A stretch of 64,000 nt of DNA from Adiantum capillus-veneris (Eukaryota > Streptophyta > Polypodiopsida > Polypodiales > Pteridaceae): assembly GCA_014529385.2 (NCBI GenBank), contig CM043954.1:92407747-92471746 (forward strand), read 5' to 3'. The position numbers and the translations under genes were made by a program. The notes beneath the pieces were generated by a model. It searched no databases, was not told the DNA's origin, and saw only the letters and a program-made list of their open reading frames with translations. Below are positions 45,412-55,734 of the stretch, piece by piece (the first letter of the stretch is position 1; every line of letters begins with the position of its first letter).

Positions 45412-48400
45412 TAGTCGTTTAGGAATCCAACGCAGCGTTTCTTTACATTTCTTGGAGTGAGTGGTACGGTTCTTACTAGGTTTCCGTTTTTTTCATCAAC
45501 CATGCTCACTACAGAGGTTTTAGGGACCCACTTGTATGTTTTCTCTGTTATATTAGGATGGTTCTTGTGTGTCTCAAGCTTTCTTTCAACTACATCAATT
45601 GAAGCTCTAGAGAGTTGGGCTATGGGGACGTATGGTTCAACCTCCTGGACATGCAATGTCTTGGGTTTTATTTCCTTGGGCAATATCTCAGGGACTATGG
45701 CTTGAGTGGTAGGGCTAAGAGTTGGTTTTTGCGTTGTAACACCCCCAGTCCCCCAATCAATAGTGCATTTGGTGGCTATCATCCACGTGCGGCCTAGGTT
45801 TATATTACCCTCCATAGTTCCAGTAGGCATGACCAAAAAGTCTTGAGCTACAACCCCATTGTCATAACTGACAGAAGTGTGCCAGATTCCAAAAACCGTA
45901 GTTTTTTTCTTGTTGACACCCTTGACTTGGATAATACTCTCAGATAGAGGTGGCTTCCCTAACTGACACCACACCCCATAGGATAGCAGATTATATTTAG
46001 CACCCTTGTCCAATAAGGCGTTATATAGCACTTTTCCATAGGCACTATTTAACTCAATGGGGTATCGTAGAGGTGTGTCAGAGTCCAACCCATCCTCTTC
46101 GATTTCCACGTGGAATGCATTTGTGACCCCAAGGTTAGCCTCTCGTTTTTGTCTTATACGTTGTTGTCGCTCCTTAGCCTCAGCTTGAGCTTGTATCTTG
46201 TTTAACTCGGTTTGTGCTTTGGCGGCCTTCTTTTGATGAATGGCCCGTAGTTCTTCTTGGCTTAAAGGATCATAATATCTTTTGAATTTACTCCCATTGA
46301 GGAATCCAATGGTTTCAACTCCATCAAGAGTTTCCACACGAAGGGTACCTTGTGGGGTAATTTCACATACTCTATATGGTCCTTTACCAGCATATTTCAA
46401 CTTTTTCTTCTCTTTACGTACTCCATACATAAGGACTTTATCACCAACTTTGATGTCCTTGTCCTTCACATGGCGATCAAACCACTTCTTTCTCCTATCC
46501 TTTTCCACAAGAGCATTTTGCACAGCCAACTGTCTCTCTTCGTCTAGTTTTTCTAAGATAAACAAACGCTCGGTTAAGGGGTTACCATTCCATCCTTCTT
46601 GCGAAGCTACCCTAAGACTAGGAATGACAAACTCCCAAGGCATAACCGCTTCTTTGCCGTATACCATTTTGAATGGCGTACAATTAATAGCCACTTTATA
46701 AGCAGTACGATAAGCCCATAGAGCAGATGTCAACTTCAAATCCCAATCAGTGCGATGAGCTTCTACCGTCTTGGTTAAAATAGAGATTAGAGTCTTGTTG
46801 GTGCTCTTGGCTTGTCCATTAGCTTGCGTGTAATAAGGTGTAGACTTATGGTGGGATATCATAAAGGTCGTGGTAAGCTCTCTTATTACCTCATTTATAA
46901 AATGGGTACCATTATCACTAACAATTTCAAAAGGGCAACCAAATCTTGTGATAATGTTCTCAAAAAGAAACTTAGCTGTTGTCCTCGCGTCAACTTTTTG
47001 TGAAGCCTTAGCTTCAGCCCACTTTGTTACATAGTCCGTAGCAACTAGAATATATCGAGATTGAGTGTTGCGAGCTGTGGGACTAATTGGACCTACAAAG
47101 TCTAAGCCCCATTTTTCAAATGGTTGGGTTACTTTAATAGGATGTAAGGGCATTCTGTCCTTGCGCTGTGTGGTCTTGTAACGTTGGCACTCATCACACC
47201 CTTTTGTAAAAAGTGATGCATCCTTAAATAAAGTTGGCCACCAATAGCCTGATTGCAGCACCTTTCTAGCAGTCAGGTCTCCTGAAAAATGTCCTCCTAC
47301 TATGCCCATATGTGCTTCTTGCAAGATATACAAATATTCATCCTCGCGGACACAACACCTAAGAATATCGTCCTTGCCTAATCTATACAGAGTTCCGGCA
47401 ATCAAACAATAGGGTTCACATTCTTTTACTAGCCTTCGAGCGATATCCTTACGAAGTTCCTTGGGTGGAAAACCATTAACTAAAAAGTTAACAATGTTCT
47501 CACTCCATTCAGGCATAGTCTCAACTATGAATAGGGAAGTATCGGGTAATTCATCATCAACTCCTGTAGGGGCTTCACCATTGGGTATGCGAGACAAATG
47601 ATCAGCCATGACGTGCCTTTTACCGGGTCTCACTACAATCGTGAAATCAAACTCCAGAAGAATTAACAACCATCGTGTGATTCTTCCTGTGGAGCATGGC
47701 TTGTTTACCAGATACAGCAACGCTTGATGATCCACATAAAATACAAACTTGTTTGCCAGAAGGTAGTAGCGAAATTTCTTTACTGCATAAACCATTGCCA
47801 AACCTTCTCGCTCTGTAGTGGTGTAGTTCCTTTCAGCATCATTCAATTGACGGCTTGCAAAGCTAATGGGATAGTCCAATTTATGTTCTCCTGGTTGAGT
47901 GAGAACACACCCAATAGCAAAGTTTGATGCATCAATATGCACATGGAAAATGACATCCCAGTTAGGTGTCCTTAAAATCGGAGCACTTGCTAGTGTTTTC
48001 TTCAATTGTTCATAGGCCTGGTCATACTCTTCAGTCCATTTAAATTCAATGAGAAGCTTGTACAAAGGACGTGCTATCTCAGCGAAAAATAAAATAAACC
48101 GTCGATAATAACCCACGTGTCCCATGAACCTTTGAACTCCCTTGTAATTGGTTGGTGGTGGTAACTCTAGAATCACTTTAATTTTGCTCTCATCGGTTGA
48201 GATACCATTCTTGGATACTATATGCCCTAAAATAACTCCATGCTTGACCCAAAATTGGCATTTGAACGGGTTCAATGAGATACGATATAACCTACATTTT
48301 TCAAACACCTTCCGCAAACATGATAGATGTTCTTTCCAAGAAGAGTAAACACAAAGGTCGTCTAAGAAAGCTTCACAAAACTCTCTCAAATATTCTTTAA

Positions 48401-51400
48401 AAGCAGTGTTTATTAATCGTTGGAATGTAGCAGGGGCATTTGTTAAGCCAAAAGCCATCACACGAAATGCAAACACGCCAAATTCTGTGATGAAGGCAAT
48501 TTTAGCTTGGTCCTCTAGCGCTATCGTGATTTGGTTGTAGCCTGAGTACCCATCTAGAAAGCTATAAGCTTCCTTGCCTGCAACTCTTTCGAGTACATGT
48601 TCGGAATATGGTAGGGGGTAATGGTCTCTTCTAGTAGCTGCATTAACTTTTTTGAGGTCCACGCACACCCTGAGTTTCCCATTCTTTTTTGGCACGATAA
48701 CTATTGGCGACACCCATTCAGAGTGTTCAATAGGATATATGAACCCACATTTGATAAGCTTTTCTAGTTCTTCTTGAATGATCTTTGCGTACTTAGGATT
48801 CATCGGGTAGGGTCTTTGTTGTACGGGCTTCGCAGTGCTAATCATAGGGATTGTATGTTGGACCACAGAAGGCGGAACACCTTTCATATCATGGTATGTC
48901 CAAGCGAATACGTCCTTGAATTCCTTGAGAAGCTCTTTGAGGACCGCCTCTTCAACTTCTGTGAGGTCTTGGGCAATAAAAACAGGTTTTGATTCTTCAC
49001 CGGGGTCAGCTAATTCTATTTCTTTAACTATTGCCGGACCATCATAGATTCCATTATTCCCATCGATAGATATTCTTTGGGCTTTTGTGTACACAACCTT
49101 TGCTTCCCCTGTGGTGTAAGATTTGAAATGTTCTGGTGCAGGATGCAAGTCTGTGGATTCTGGTTGTGCTTTGGTTTGTGCTTCCATTTCTGCTTTCTTG
49201 TGTTGTCGAGCTAACTCTTGGTTTTGACGCCTCCTTGCAGTGCGGCTCAACTTTGGCTTGTCTATGATCTCTAATTGGGCTATGTCATGGGGTCGTGGTC
49301 TACACCACATAACATTTTGGAGATATTCACCCCAATTGTCTACCAATTTTCGATGAGCATCACATGCTCCTATATAACTGAGCCATTCTGCTGAGGATCT
49401 CTTCTTGTTTATCCTAGCACGTACATTGGCTCGATATCGACGCCTCTTAAGGTTTTTCTTTTTCTTATTTGAGACCTGCTTTTGATTTGCATTTAGATCT
49501 GGCTCACTAAACGAGTCCTCGTTGGTGTCCTCTTCACTCTCGGAGGAGCTATCATCGGTTGATGTGCTCGATCCTTCCGAATGTTTTGACTCTGAACTTG
49601 CTCCACTCTCTAATTCATGAGATTCAGAATCCGTTTCACTCTGGGAGTCAGTGTCCAAGTCGTGTTGGTCAAAGTCTTCTATTGAGCTATCGGTGTCACT
49701 GTCAGATTGGTCCACAATTGCCTTGCCCTTAGAAGATTCATGTATGGCACTTATCATGTTCAGAGGTGCAATTTGTGGTACCTCTTCCCCCTCTGGTGTG
49801 ACCCAAGTGGTTCCTCTATTTCCCCAGGTATCTATGGTTGCAGCTAGGTGTACCCAGTCTACGTTGTCTGATTCCGTCATACCCGGTAACACATCCATGT
49901 AAGGAGAGTCTTGGCCAATGTCTGTATCCTTCTTACAAGTGTAACAATATTGTAGTGGGGCCGAGTGAACTGTGGTGTCAGAGCGATGATCAATAATGGT
50001 TTTACTCCCTAAGGGGTGTACCTTACCAGTCACCAAATCCACTCTAAGGACAGAGTCTTGGAATTGCAAATAGACATGATTTTTAGACCAATCATGAACC
50101 ATTTGTGCTTCCCTCATGAATGGTCGTCCTAAAATCATTTCATATGACATAAGGTGTTTAGAGAAATCCATTACAATGAACGTATGTTGTACCTTGTGTC
50201 CTAGAACTTTGATCTTAAGATCCTTGAGCATCCCCATAGGTTTGGCTATGGTACCATTTGCCATCTTTACCACAATGTTAGTAACACTGAGGCGGGGTTT
50301 TCCCATGGATTCCCAACAATCTTTTGTAACGATGCTAACTCCTGCACCACCATCAAGAATTCCCTTTATAGTTAATCCCTTGGTAGTGATGGGTAGGGTC
50401 GCATTAGACTCGTCGCCTTCAAAATACTGCCCTAATTCGTTAATGGGTACCTCAATCACAGACTCGTGTCCATCTAAGTCAAGTGATTGCACATGATTTT
50501 CCTCATCAATCATAATCGAGTCAGGCCTATTTGGTTGCGCAAACTGCGGTAATCCCGTTCGTAGCTCTCCGTTAAGGAATGCTCGAAGTGCAAGGAATAA
50601 CTCAGGATCTCCATACAGCTTTGCTATGATCGTGGTTCGGACCTCAGAAGACATGAAGTCCACTAGTTTGGCAACATTCATTGGCGTTTTGCAAGGTGTA
50701 GGTCCTTGACTAAGAACTGGTGAGGATGGAATCTCATATTCCTCAATGGGATCAGGTATTCCTTCGTCAAACATCCTTTCCAACAAGAAGGGTGTATGCT
50801 CACTTTCTAATGTCCCGTCCTCACTCCCTTCTTGGATGATACTAGATATGGCTAACGGTCTATGGTTCATGTGGGGTGGATGAACTTGCGTGGAAAACAC
50901 TGTGTCATGAATTTTGACATGCATGGGTTCTGGTTCTAGTTTCCTTTGAGTCTCCTCCACTAAACCTCTTAGATGTTTCACCTGCTCAATCTCGTCTATT
51001 GGGTTTGGGTACGTCCCAATCTTCTTTTTACGATTCTTCCCTTTTTGCCCCTGCGGTTTGTCTTGGGGGTCTTGGATTGGATTTGGAAACACTTGTGGTG
51101 TTTTCAGAGGCTCTTTATGGTTTTCTCTGATTCGGTTTTCATTTGGTTCCATGTTACGGTTTTCTTTGTCGGTCTTTCCCTTTGTGGTATTGGTTCTAGT
51201 CTCCATTGTCTCGATTGAATCTGAATCATCCTCGAGGTCATTCATATACACGGGGTCATCTCCTGTTCCTATGTTTGTTTTGGAACTTGGCTTTGAATTT
51301 TCCGTATTCTGCGACTTCTTCCTTCGTGTCTTCTTTTTCTTTGCTTGGATAACTGACGCGGTATCTCTCTCTTCGAGGATATGGCTTGGCCCTTGAAGCA

Positions 51401-51593
51401 TGGACCGTGTAATCGCATAAGCGGGTGCGACGGGTGGTATTGGCGATGTCACACTAGCAATTTCGACCAAATTTAGGGGTGTGATTTTAGGCGCATTTGG
51501 GTTATAGGGACATTGGGCAATCAAGTGATCTATGCCACAACGATTACATGTGAGTATTGGCATTGCAGACGTGCTCCCTTGATTCTTTTGCAT
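45309..51593 (-). CDS. pol: Element E Pol polyprotein (2,094 aa) with two protease-like domains
   Basis: Domains by approximate residue: CCHC knuckle (CNRCGIDHLIAQC, 16-28); disordered charged region; retropepsin (GILDGGAGVSIVT near 411-423; EMILGRPFM near 484-492); acidic Ser/Asp/Glu tract (630-700) followed by a basic patch (KKKKNLKRRRYR near 710); reverse transcriptase (930-1110; LDGYSGYNQI, FGLTNAPATF, catalytic FLDD); RNase H (1215-1340); integrase zinc region (1425-1470) and core (WGLDFVGPI near 1495; VSDNGTHF near 1558); GPY-like module (1735-1760); then a second retropepsin-like domain (NALLDKGAKYNLLSY near 1857; INLGRTWM near 1930) and a W-V-P-K tail. LDGYSGYNQI and the absence of a chromodomain point to the Athila/Tat side of Ty3/gypsy. 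The ATG lies directly after the Gag ORF in the same frame. Confidence 0.92.
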   Translation of the reverse strand: MQKNQGSTSAMPILTCNRCGIDHLIAQCPYNPNAPKITPLNLVEIASVTSPIPPVAPAYAITRSMLQGPSHILEERDTASVIQAKKKKTRRKKSQNTENSKPSSKTNIGTGDDPVYMNDLEDDSDSIETMETRTNTTKGKTDKENRNMEPNENRIRENHKEPLKTPQVFPNPIQDPQDKPQGQKGKNRKKKIGTYPNPIDEIEQVKHLRGLVEETQRKLEPEPMHVKIHDTVFSTQVHPPHMNHRPLAISSIIQEGSEDGTLESEHTPFLLERMFDEGIPDPIEEYEIPSSPVLSQGPTPCKTPMNVAKLVDFMSSEVRTTIIAKLYGDPELFLALRAFLNGELRTGLPQFAQPNRPDSIMIDEENHVQSLDLDGHESVIEVPINELGQYFEGDESNATLPITTKGLTIKGILDGGAGVSIVTKDCWESMGKPRLSVTNIVVKMANGTIAKPMGMLKDLKIKVLGHKVQHTFIVMDFSKHLMSYEMILGRPFMREAQMVHDWSKNHVYLQFQDSVLRVDLVTGKVHPLGSKTIIDHRSDTTVHSAPLQYCYTCKKDTDIGQDSPYMDVLPGMTESDNVDWVHLAATIDTWGNRGTTWVTPEGEEVPQIAPLNMISAIHESSKGKAIVDQSDSDTDSSIEDFDQHDLDTDSQSETDSESHELESGASSESKHSEGSSTSTDDSSSESEEDTNEDSFSEPDLNANQKQVSNKKKKNLKRRRYRANVRARINKKRSSAEWLSYIGACDAHRKLVDNWGEYLQNVMWCRPRPHDIAQLEIIDKPKLSRTARRRQNQELARQHKKAEMEAQTKAQPESTDLHPAPEHFKSYTTGEAKVVYTKAQRISIDGNNGIYDGPAIVKEIELADPGEESKPVFIAQDLTEVEEAVLKELLKEFKDVFAWTYHDMKGVPPSVVQHTIPMISTAKPVQQRPYPMNPKYAKIIQEELEKLIKCGFIYPIEHSEWVSPIVIVPKKNGKLRVCVDLKKVNAATRRDHYPLPYSEHVLERVAGKEAYSFLDGYSGYNQITIALEDQAKIAFITEFGVFAFRVMAFGLTNAPATFQRLINTAFKEYLREFCEAFLDDLCVYSSWKEHLSCLRKVFEKCRLYRISLNPFKCQFWVKHGVILGHIVSKNGISTDESKIKVILELPPPTNYKGVQRFMGHVGYYRRFILFFAEIARPLYKLLIEFKWTEEYDQAYEQLKKTLASAPILRTPNWDVIFHVHIDASNFAIGCVLTQPGEHKLDYPISFASRQLNDAERNYTTTEREGLAMVYAVKKFRYYLLANKFVFYVDHQALLYLVNKPCSTGRITRWLLILLEFDFTIVVRPGKRHVMADHLSRIPNGEAPTGVDDELPDTSLFIVETMPEWSENIVNFLVNGFPPKELRKDIARRLVKECEPYCLIAGTLYRLGKDDILRCCVREDEYLYILQEAHMGIVGGHFSGDLTARKVLQSGYWWPTLFKDASLFTKGCDECQRYKTTQRKDRMPLHPIKVTQPFEKWGLDFVGPISPTARNTQSRYILVATDYVTKWAEAKASQKVDARTTAKFLFENIITRFGCPFEIVSDNGTHFINEVIRELTTTFMISHHKSTPYYTQANGQAKSTNKTLISILTKTVEAHRTDWDLKLTSALWAYRTAYKVAINCTPFKMVYGKEAVMPWEFVIPSLRVASQEGWNGNPLTERLFILEKLDEERQLAVQNALVEKDRRKKWFDRHVKDKDIKVGDKVLMYGVRKEKKKLKYAGKGPYRVCEITPQGTLRVETLDGVETIGFLNGSKFKRYYDPLSQEELRAIHQKKAAKAQTELNKIQAQAEAKERQQRIRQKREANLGVTNAFHVEIEEDGLDSDTPLRYPIELNSAYGKVLYNALLDKGAKYNLLSYGVWCQLGKPPLSESIIQVKGVNKKKTTVFGIWHTSVSYDNGVVAQDFLVMPTGTMEGNINLGRTWMIATKCTIDWGTGGVTTQKPTLSPTTQAIVPEILPKEIKPKTLHVQEVEPYVPIAQLSRASIDVVERKLETHKNHPNITEKTYKWVPKTSVVSMVDEKNGNLVRTVPLTPRNVKKRCVGFLNDYWKPKATIKEMIKSGCQNVDCALTYHLTQVSPIP

Positions 51594-54242
51594 CTATGCA
51601 GCATTCTTTTGCAGCCTAATAGGGCACTCCGCTGCTCGATGTGGTCCACCACACTCGTAGCATTGAAGAGGTGGCCTCCTAGCCTGGGTGTTGATATTTT
51701 GACCTCTGGATGCGAGAGCAGCAGCTTGATAAACCGGCTTGACTTGCCCCCAACAATCTTCCATGTAGTATATAGGACACTCTTCCAATGTATCAAGTCC
51801 GTAGGCAATACTAGTGTCTATTTCCTCCTCACAGCCATCTGGATAAGCATTTGATGGCTCGCAACCCACTTGGTTCATAGGGGCGACTCTTGGATGCGGG
51901 GGCTGCGGTCCTAGCACAGGAGGTGGTAGCGGTGTAGCTTGTACAACATTTTGAGGTCTAGGGACCATGTGTTGCGGTAGTTGCTCAACATGTGGAGCAG
52001 GCATCAATACAGGAGTTCGAAGTGCATCCGTCCAGGCTACAGGTGGTCTATTTGCCATCATACGTTTGATCATTAAACAATCCTTAGCTTGGTGACCATA
52101 CCTACCACATGCGTTGCAAGTTCCATTAAATTTTACTCTAAACGTAGGGCACTCACTAGTGCTATGTGGACCTAAGCAAATGGAACACCATTGTTGCTCC
52201 CTTCTTGGATACATGTGACTATTTTGAGGGGGTCGATTATCCTTAAGAGACTCTTGGATTGCCTTGCTGAGGTCTGTCAAGAAGGTCTCAAATACCTTTG
52301 GCTCATTGGCAATGGGCTTTGCAGTCATGGGTTCATACTCAATGGCTTGTGAGCTAGTGGATCTCGTGTCAGTAGACACCCTCATGCCTGCTATCATCAA
52401 GTTGTCCTCTAATTGGATTGCATTGGCAGTGACATCTTCCCAGGTTGTGATACCTCTAATCACTAGTCCATTATAGATTCCTTCCTTCCTCAACCCTCGA
52501 ATGAATCGATCAAGCAGTTGGTTATTGTTGAAGCGCTCATTTACAGGGCAGCGAGAGTTTAAGTGCTTTAGACAACTAATGAAGTCCCTTACTGACTCTC
52601 CTTCCTTACGTTCGGCCTTCTGTAGCTGAGATGCTACACCCCAAAGCACACCTTCTCGTATGTACTCCTTTAGAAACAACCTTCGAAGGGTAGGGTAGAT
52701 TGTTTTCTCGTCCACCCTTAGGGTCCTATACCAATCTCCAGCCTTCCCACTTAATGTCAAGCTTAAGGCATTGCACTTATGTAGTTCGTTGCGTTCCCCT
52801 AAGGAATCACATACTTGTTCAAACACTTCAATGTGTTTTCTAGCATCTTCGTCCCCATTGAATTTTTGCGTGAGTTTGGCAATTTGTACTGCCTTACTTC
52901 TAGGCTCTCTATCATATGCATGACGCATATTTTCCGCGATAGATCGACCTATGGTTTGAGCAAACGCTGCCAAGTCACCTATGTGAGGAGGTAGGGCCGG
53001 TGGAGGTACTCTTGGAATCATATGTGGGAGAGGGACGGGTGCCCGTCTTGGCATATGTGTGGATGATGCAGGATATGGAACATAACCGGGCATAGGTCCA
53101 CTCGGATAAGGGCTAGGGAGCGGCACTCGAGGAGCATGAACAAGTGGTACAATTGGAGGTGTGGGGGCCATGTGTGCATAAGGGGCTAGAGGCACATATG
53201 GTCGAGGCCCCATATTAGGTACTACGACACTAGGTAGTGGCATTGCGCTAACCGTAGATGTCATCGGTACATTCTCTGTTAGGCTTATCCCTGGAGTGAG
53301 CACTGTGTTTTCCTTAATAGTGGGTTGAGCCAAGTTAGGGAAGCTAAAGTTTTCGCTCGGAGGCTCAGATTGCATAGAGACCCCAGGTGAAATGACGTAA
53401 GATGGGTCCATGGGGCTCATTAGAGGAGTTTCCATTTGTGATAGAGTAGGCTGTTGAGCCTTGCTCGTATCCAGAAATCTCATGGGGCCAGTTGAGAGTA
53501 TATTTACCCCTCGGTTTTGCCTTTCTGATTGAATAATGCCATGGATAACATTACAGATCATTTTCTGTTGATCTTCGATGCTCGTGGCACTAGAGGTGGA
53601 TTGTACAATCTCTATCCATCCTACATGGTAGGCGTGGCCAGAGTGTAGATCCGTCAACACCTCAGTGTAGAGGTCGTATGTCCAATGATCATTAATGAAC
53701 AATCCTTCTAGAGTCAACGTGTTAACGGTTTCTTGTGAGGTAGAAGCAATGTTGCTCCCCGTGGTTTTACTTGTCACCAACGGTACTCTAGAGGGAACTT
53801 CTGAAGGAGGCAGCTCAACAGGGCCTTCTTGGTAAGAAGTTGGCAGGATATCCACATGGACACTCTTTGGAGGTGTGGGGTCCACGTGCGATGTGAAAGG
53901 AGAGTCCACTTCCCCACCCCCTTCGTGTGCTTCATTTGCATCAGGTTCCGAGCGAGTAGCTCTACCTAATGTTTCCATGAAACGGCTAAACATACTAGTA
54001 CTAGGCTGTGGAGCTTCGGGAGGTGCATGGCCTTCTCTCTCAGTGTTTTGGGTAGGGTATGCTTCCGTGATTTCTGAGTCGGAGGAGGAATCACTAGCGG
54101 CTATTTTAGGGTCTTGGGTGGTGCTACCTTGTGTCTCCGTTGAGGGTCTAGAGCTTATCGTGGATGGGTAATGGGTGTCCGTATGAACAGAGGCACCCTC
54201 AATATGCTCGTGTTCTAGCACCCGCCCAGAGCGTAAGTGCAT
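51594..54242 (-). CDS. gag: Element E Gag polyprotein (882 aa)
   Basis: It starts MHLRSGRVLEHEH; LRSG is a common start of OTA Gag proteins. A long Ser/Pro/Thr-rich N-terminal half includes a Pro/Met/His-rich segment (about 345-430). A retrotransposon capsid domain follows (about 455-640; LTQKFNGDEDARKHIEVFEQ; LSGKAGDWYRTL; FIRGLRKEGIYNGL). Three CCHC knuckles come next: CSICLGPHSTSEC, CNACGRYGHQAKDC and CYECGGPHRAAEC. At 882 aa it is larger than most plant Gags. It abuts the Pol ORF in the same frame, so the two could be linked by read-through or by re-initiation, as known for LTR elements. Confidence 0.9.
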   Translation of the reverse strand: MHLRSGRVLEHEHIEGASVHTDTHYPSTISSRPSTETQGSTTQDPKIAASDSSSDSEITEAYPTQNTEREGHAPPEAPQPSTSMFSRFMETLGRATRSEPDANEAHEGGGEVDSPFTSHVDPTPPKSVHVDILPTSYQEGPVELPPSEVPSRVPLVTSKTTGSNIASTSQETVNTLTLEGLFINDHWTYDLYTEVLTDLHSGHAYHVGWIEIVQSTSSATSIEDQQKMICNVIHGIIQSERQNRGVNILSTGPMRFLDTSKAQQPTLSQMETPLMSPMDPSYVISPGVSMQSEPPSENFSFPNLAQPTIKENTVLTPGISLTENVPMTSTVSAMPLPSVVVPNMGPRPYVPLAPYAHMAPTPPIVPLVHAPRVPLPSPYPSGPMPGYVPYPASSTHMPRRAPVPLPHMIPRVPPPALPPHIGDLAAFAQTIGRSIAENMRHAYDREPRSKAVQIAKLTQKFNGDEDARKHIEVFEQVCDSLGERNELHKCNALSLTLSGKAGDWYRTLRVDEKTIYPTLRRLFLKEYIREGVLWGVASQLQKAERKEGESVRDFISCLKHLNSRCPVNERFNNNQLLDRFIRGLRKEGIYNGLVIRGITTWEDVTANAIQLEDNLMIAGMRVSTDTRSTSSQAIEYEPMTAKPIANEPKVFETFLTDLSKAIQESLKDNRPPQNSHMYPRREQQWCSICLGPHSTSECPTFRVKFNGTCNACGRYGHQAKDCLMIKRMMANRPPVAWTDALRTPVLMPAPHVEQLPQHMVPRPQNVVQATPLPPPVLGPQPPHPRVAPMNQVGCEPSNAYPDGCEEEIDTSIAYGLDTLEECPIYYMEDCWGQVKPVYQAAALASRGQNINTQARRPPLQCYECGGPHRAAECPIRLQKNAA

Positions 54243-54629
54243 GTGCTTTTGATACCCTAAGGTGTCAAAAAGCTGCTCTAGGAGGCCTTGTGACTAGTTT
54301 TTAGCGTGTTTTTTGTTTGTTTTTTTGCTAGATTTTTTAGAGCGTGTCGTGGAATGGGCCGTGTGATAGATCGAAACGAGCGTATCGCTAGGAGGGACGC
54401 GCCGTGCTTTACAGCCCTCCGTTTGGTCACTCTATGCCCTCTGAATCCCTAAAACTGTCAATTTCCAGTAGGGAACTAGGCCCAAACTAGAAAGTCTAAG
54501 GGTGCAAGTGGGAAGAGAAAGGAGGAGAGTGGAGGACTTGTCCCACATGCTCTCATTCTCTCTTGAGAGAGTAGGGTATATATATAAAAGTGAGTCTAGT
54601 ATATATCATAAGACTGAGGACTGAGGCTA

Positions 54630-54656
54630 GGGCTTGGGCTTGGGCTTGGGCTTGGG
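54630..54656 (+). repeat. (GGGCTT)4 GGG block, possible G-quadruplex
   Basis: Five GGG tracts are separated by CTT, which fits the G3-N1-7 rule for quadruplexes on the plus strand (the cDNA first strand). Not the plant telomere unit. Confidence 0.9.
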
Positions 54657-54724
54657 ATCCCGATCTCGATCTATCTTTTTTTTTTTTTTTCAAAAAATAT
54701 TTTTCTTTTTTTAATATATATATA

Positions 54725-54960
54725 ATGCAGAAATGCAGAAAACGCACAGAAATTGCAGAAATTGAAAAAACGCAAGAAATGCAGAAAATTGAAAAAACGC
54801 AGAAATTGCAGAAATTGGAACTTGCCAGAAAATTTAACACAGAAAACGCAGAAAATTGCAGAAATTGAAACTTGACAGAAAATGCAGAAAATGCAAAAAC
54901 GCAAGAAATGCTAACTGTGCAGTGCAAACCAGAAAACGTAGAAAACGCAAAAAACAGAAA
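54725..54960. repeat. Degenerate GCAGAAA array in the E leader
   Basis: About twenty units with the core GCAGAAA or GCAAGAAA are joined by short AT spacers such as ATTGAAAAAAC. The larger phrase GCAGAAATTG...AACTTGMCAGAAAAT appears twice, showing tandem growth at more than one scale. Confidence 0.85.
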
Positions 54961-55059
54961 TCTCCACACAACTACACACCCTCATTCCCTGCCTTTCCTA
55001 TGATAGAGATTGCACCACAAAAAAGCGTAAAGTGCTAACCGAGCTTAGTGTAGGGCATA

Positions 55060-55077
55060 TCCCCGACAGCGGCACCA
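55060..55077 (-). other. Primer-binding site of element E
   Basis: The element strand reads TGGTGCCGCTGTCGGGGA, four bases from the 5' LTR. It is a variant of the OTA-type site TGGCGCCGTTGCCGGGGA. Confidence 0.85.
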
Positions 55078-55081
55078 AAAA

Positions 55082-55729
<648 letters not shown>

Positions 55730-55734
55730 ATTCT

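Larger units (their letters stand above)
54243..55059 (-). other. Leader of element E with simple-sequence blocks
   Basis: 817 bases between primer-binding site and Gag start. It holds two unusual tracts: an array of short units like GCAGAAAT/CGCAGAAA at about 54725-54960 (pyrimidine-rich TTTCTGC on the RNA strand) and a (GGGCTT)n block at 54630-54656. A T14 run and TATATATA lie between them. No open frame of interest. Confidence 0.85.

Noticed and set aside
54630-54656. Telomere repeat remnant
   Set aside because: The unit is GGGCTT, not TTTAGGG or a known variant, and it lies in a retrotransposon leader.
54590-54969. Phe/Cys/Lys-rich small proteins in the E leader
   Set aside because: They are readings of the GCAGAAA array and have no start context or conservation argument.
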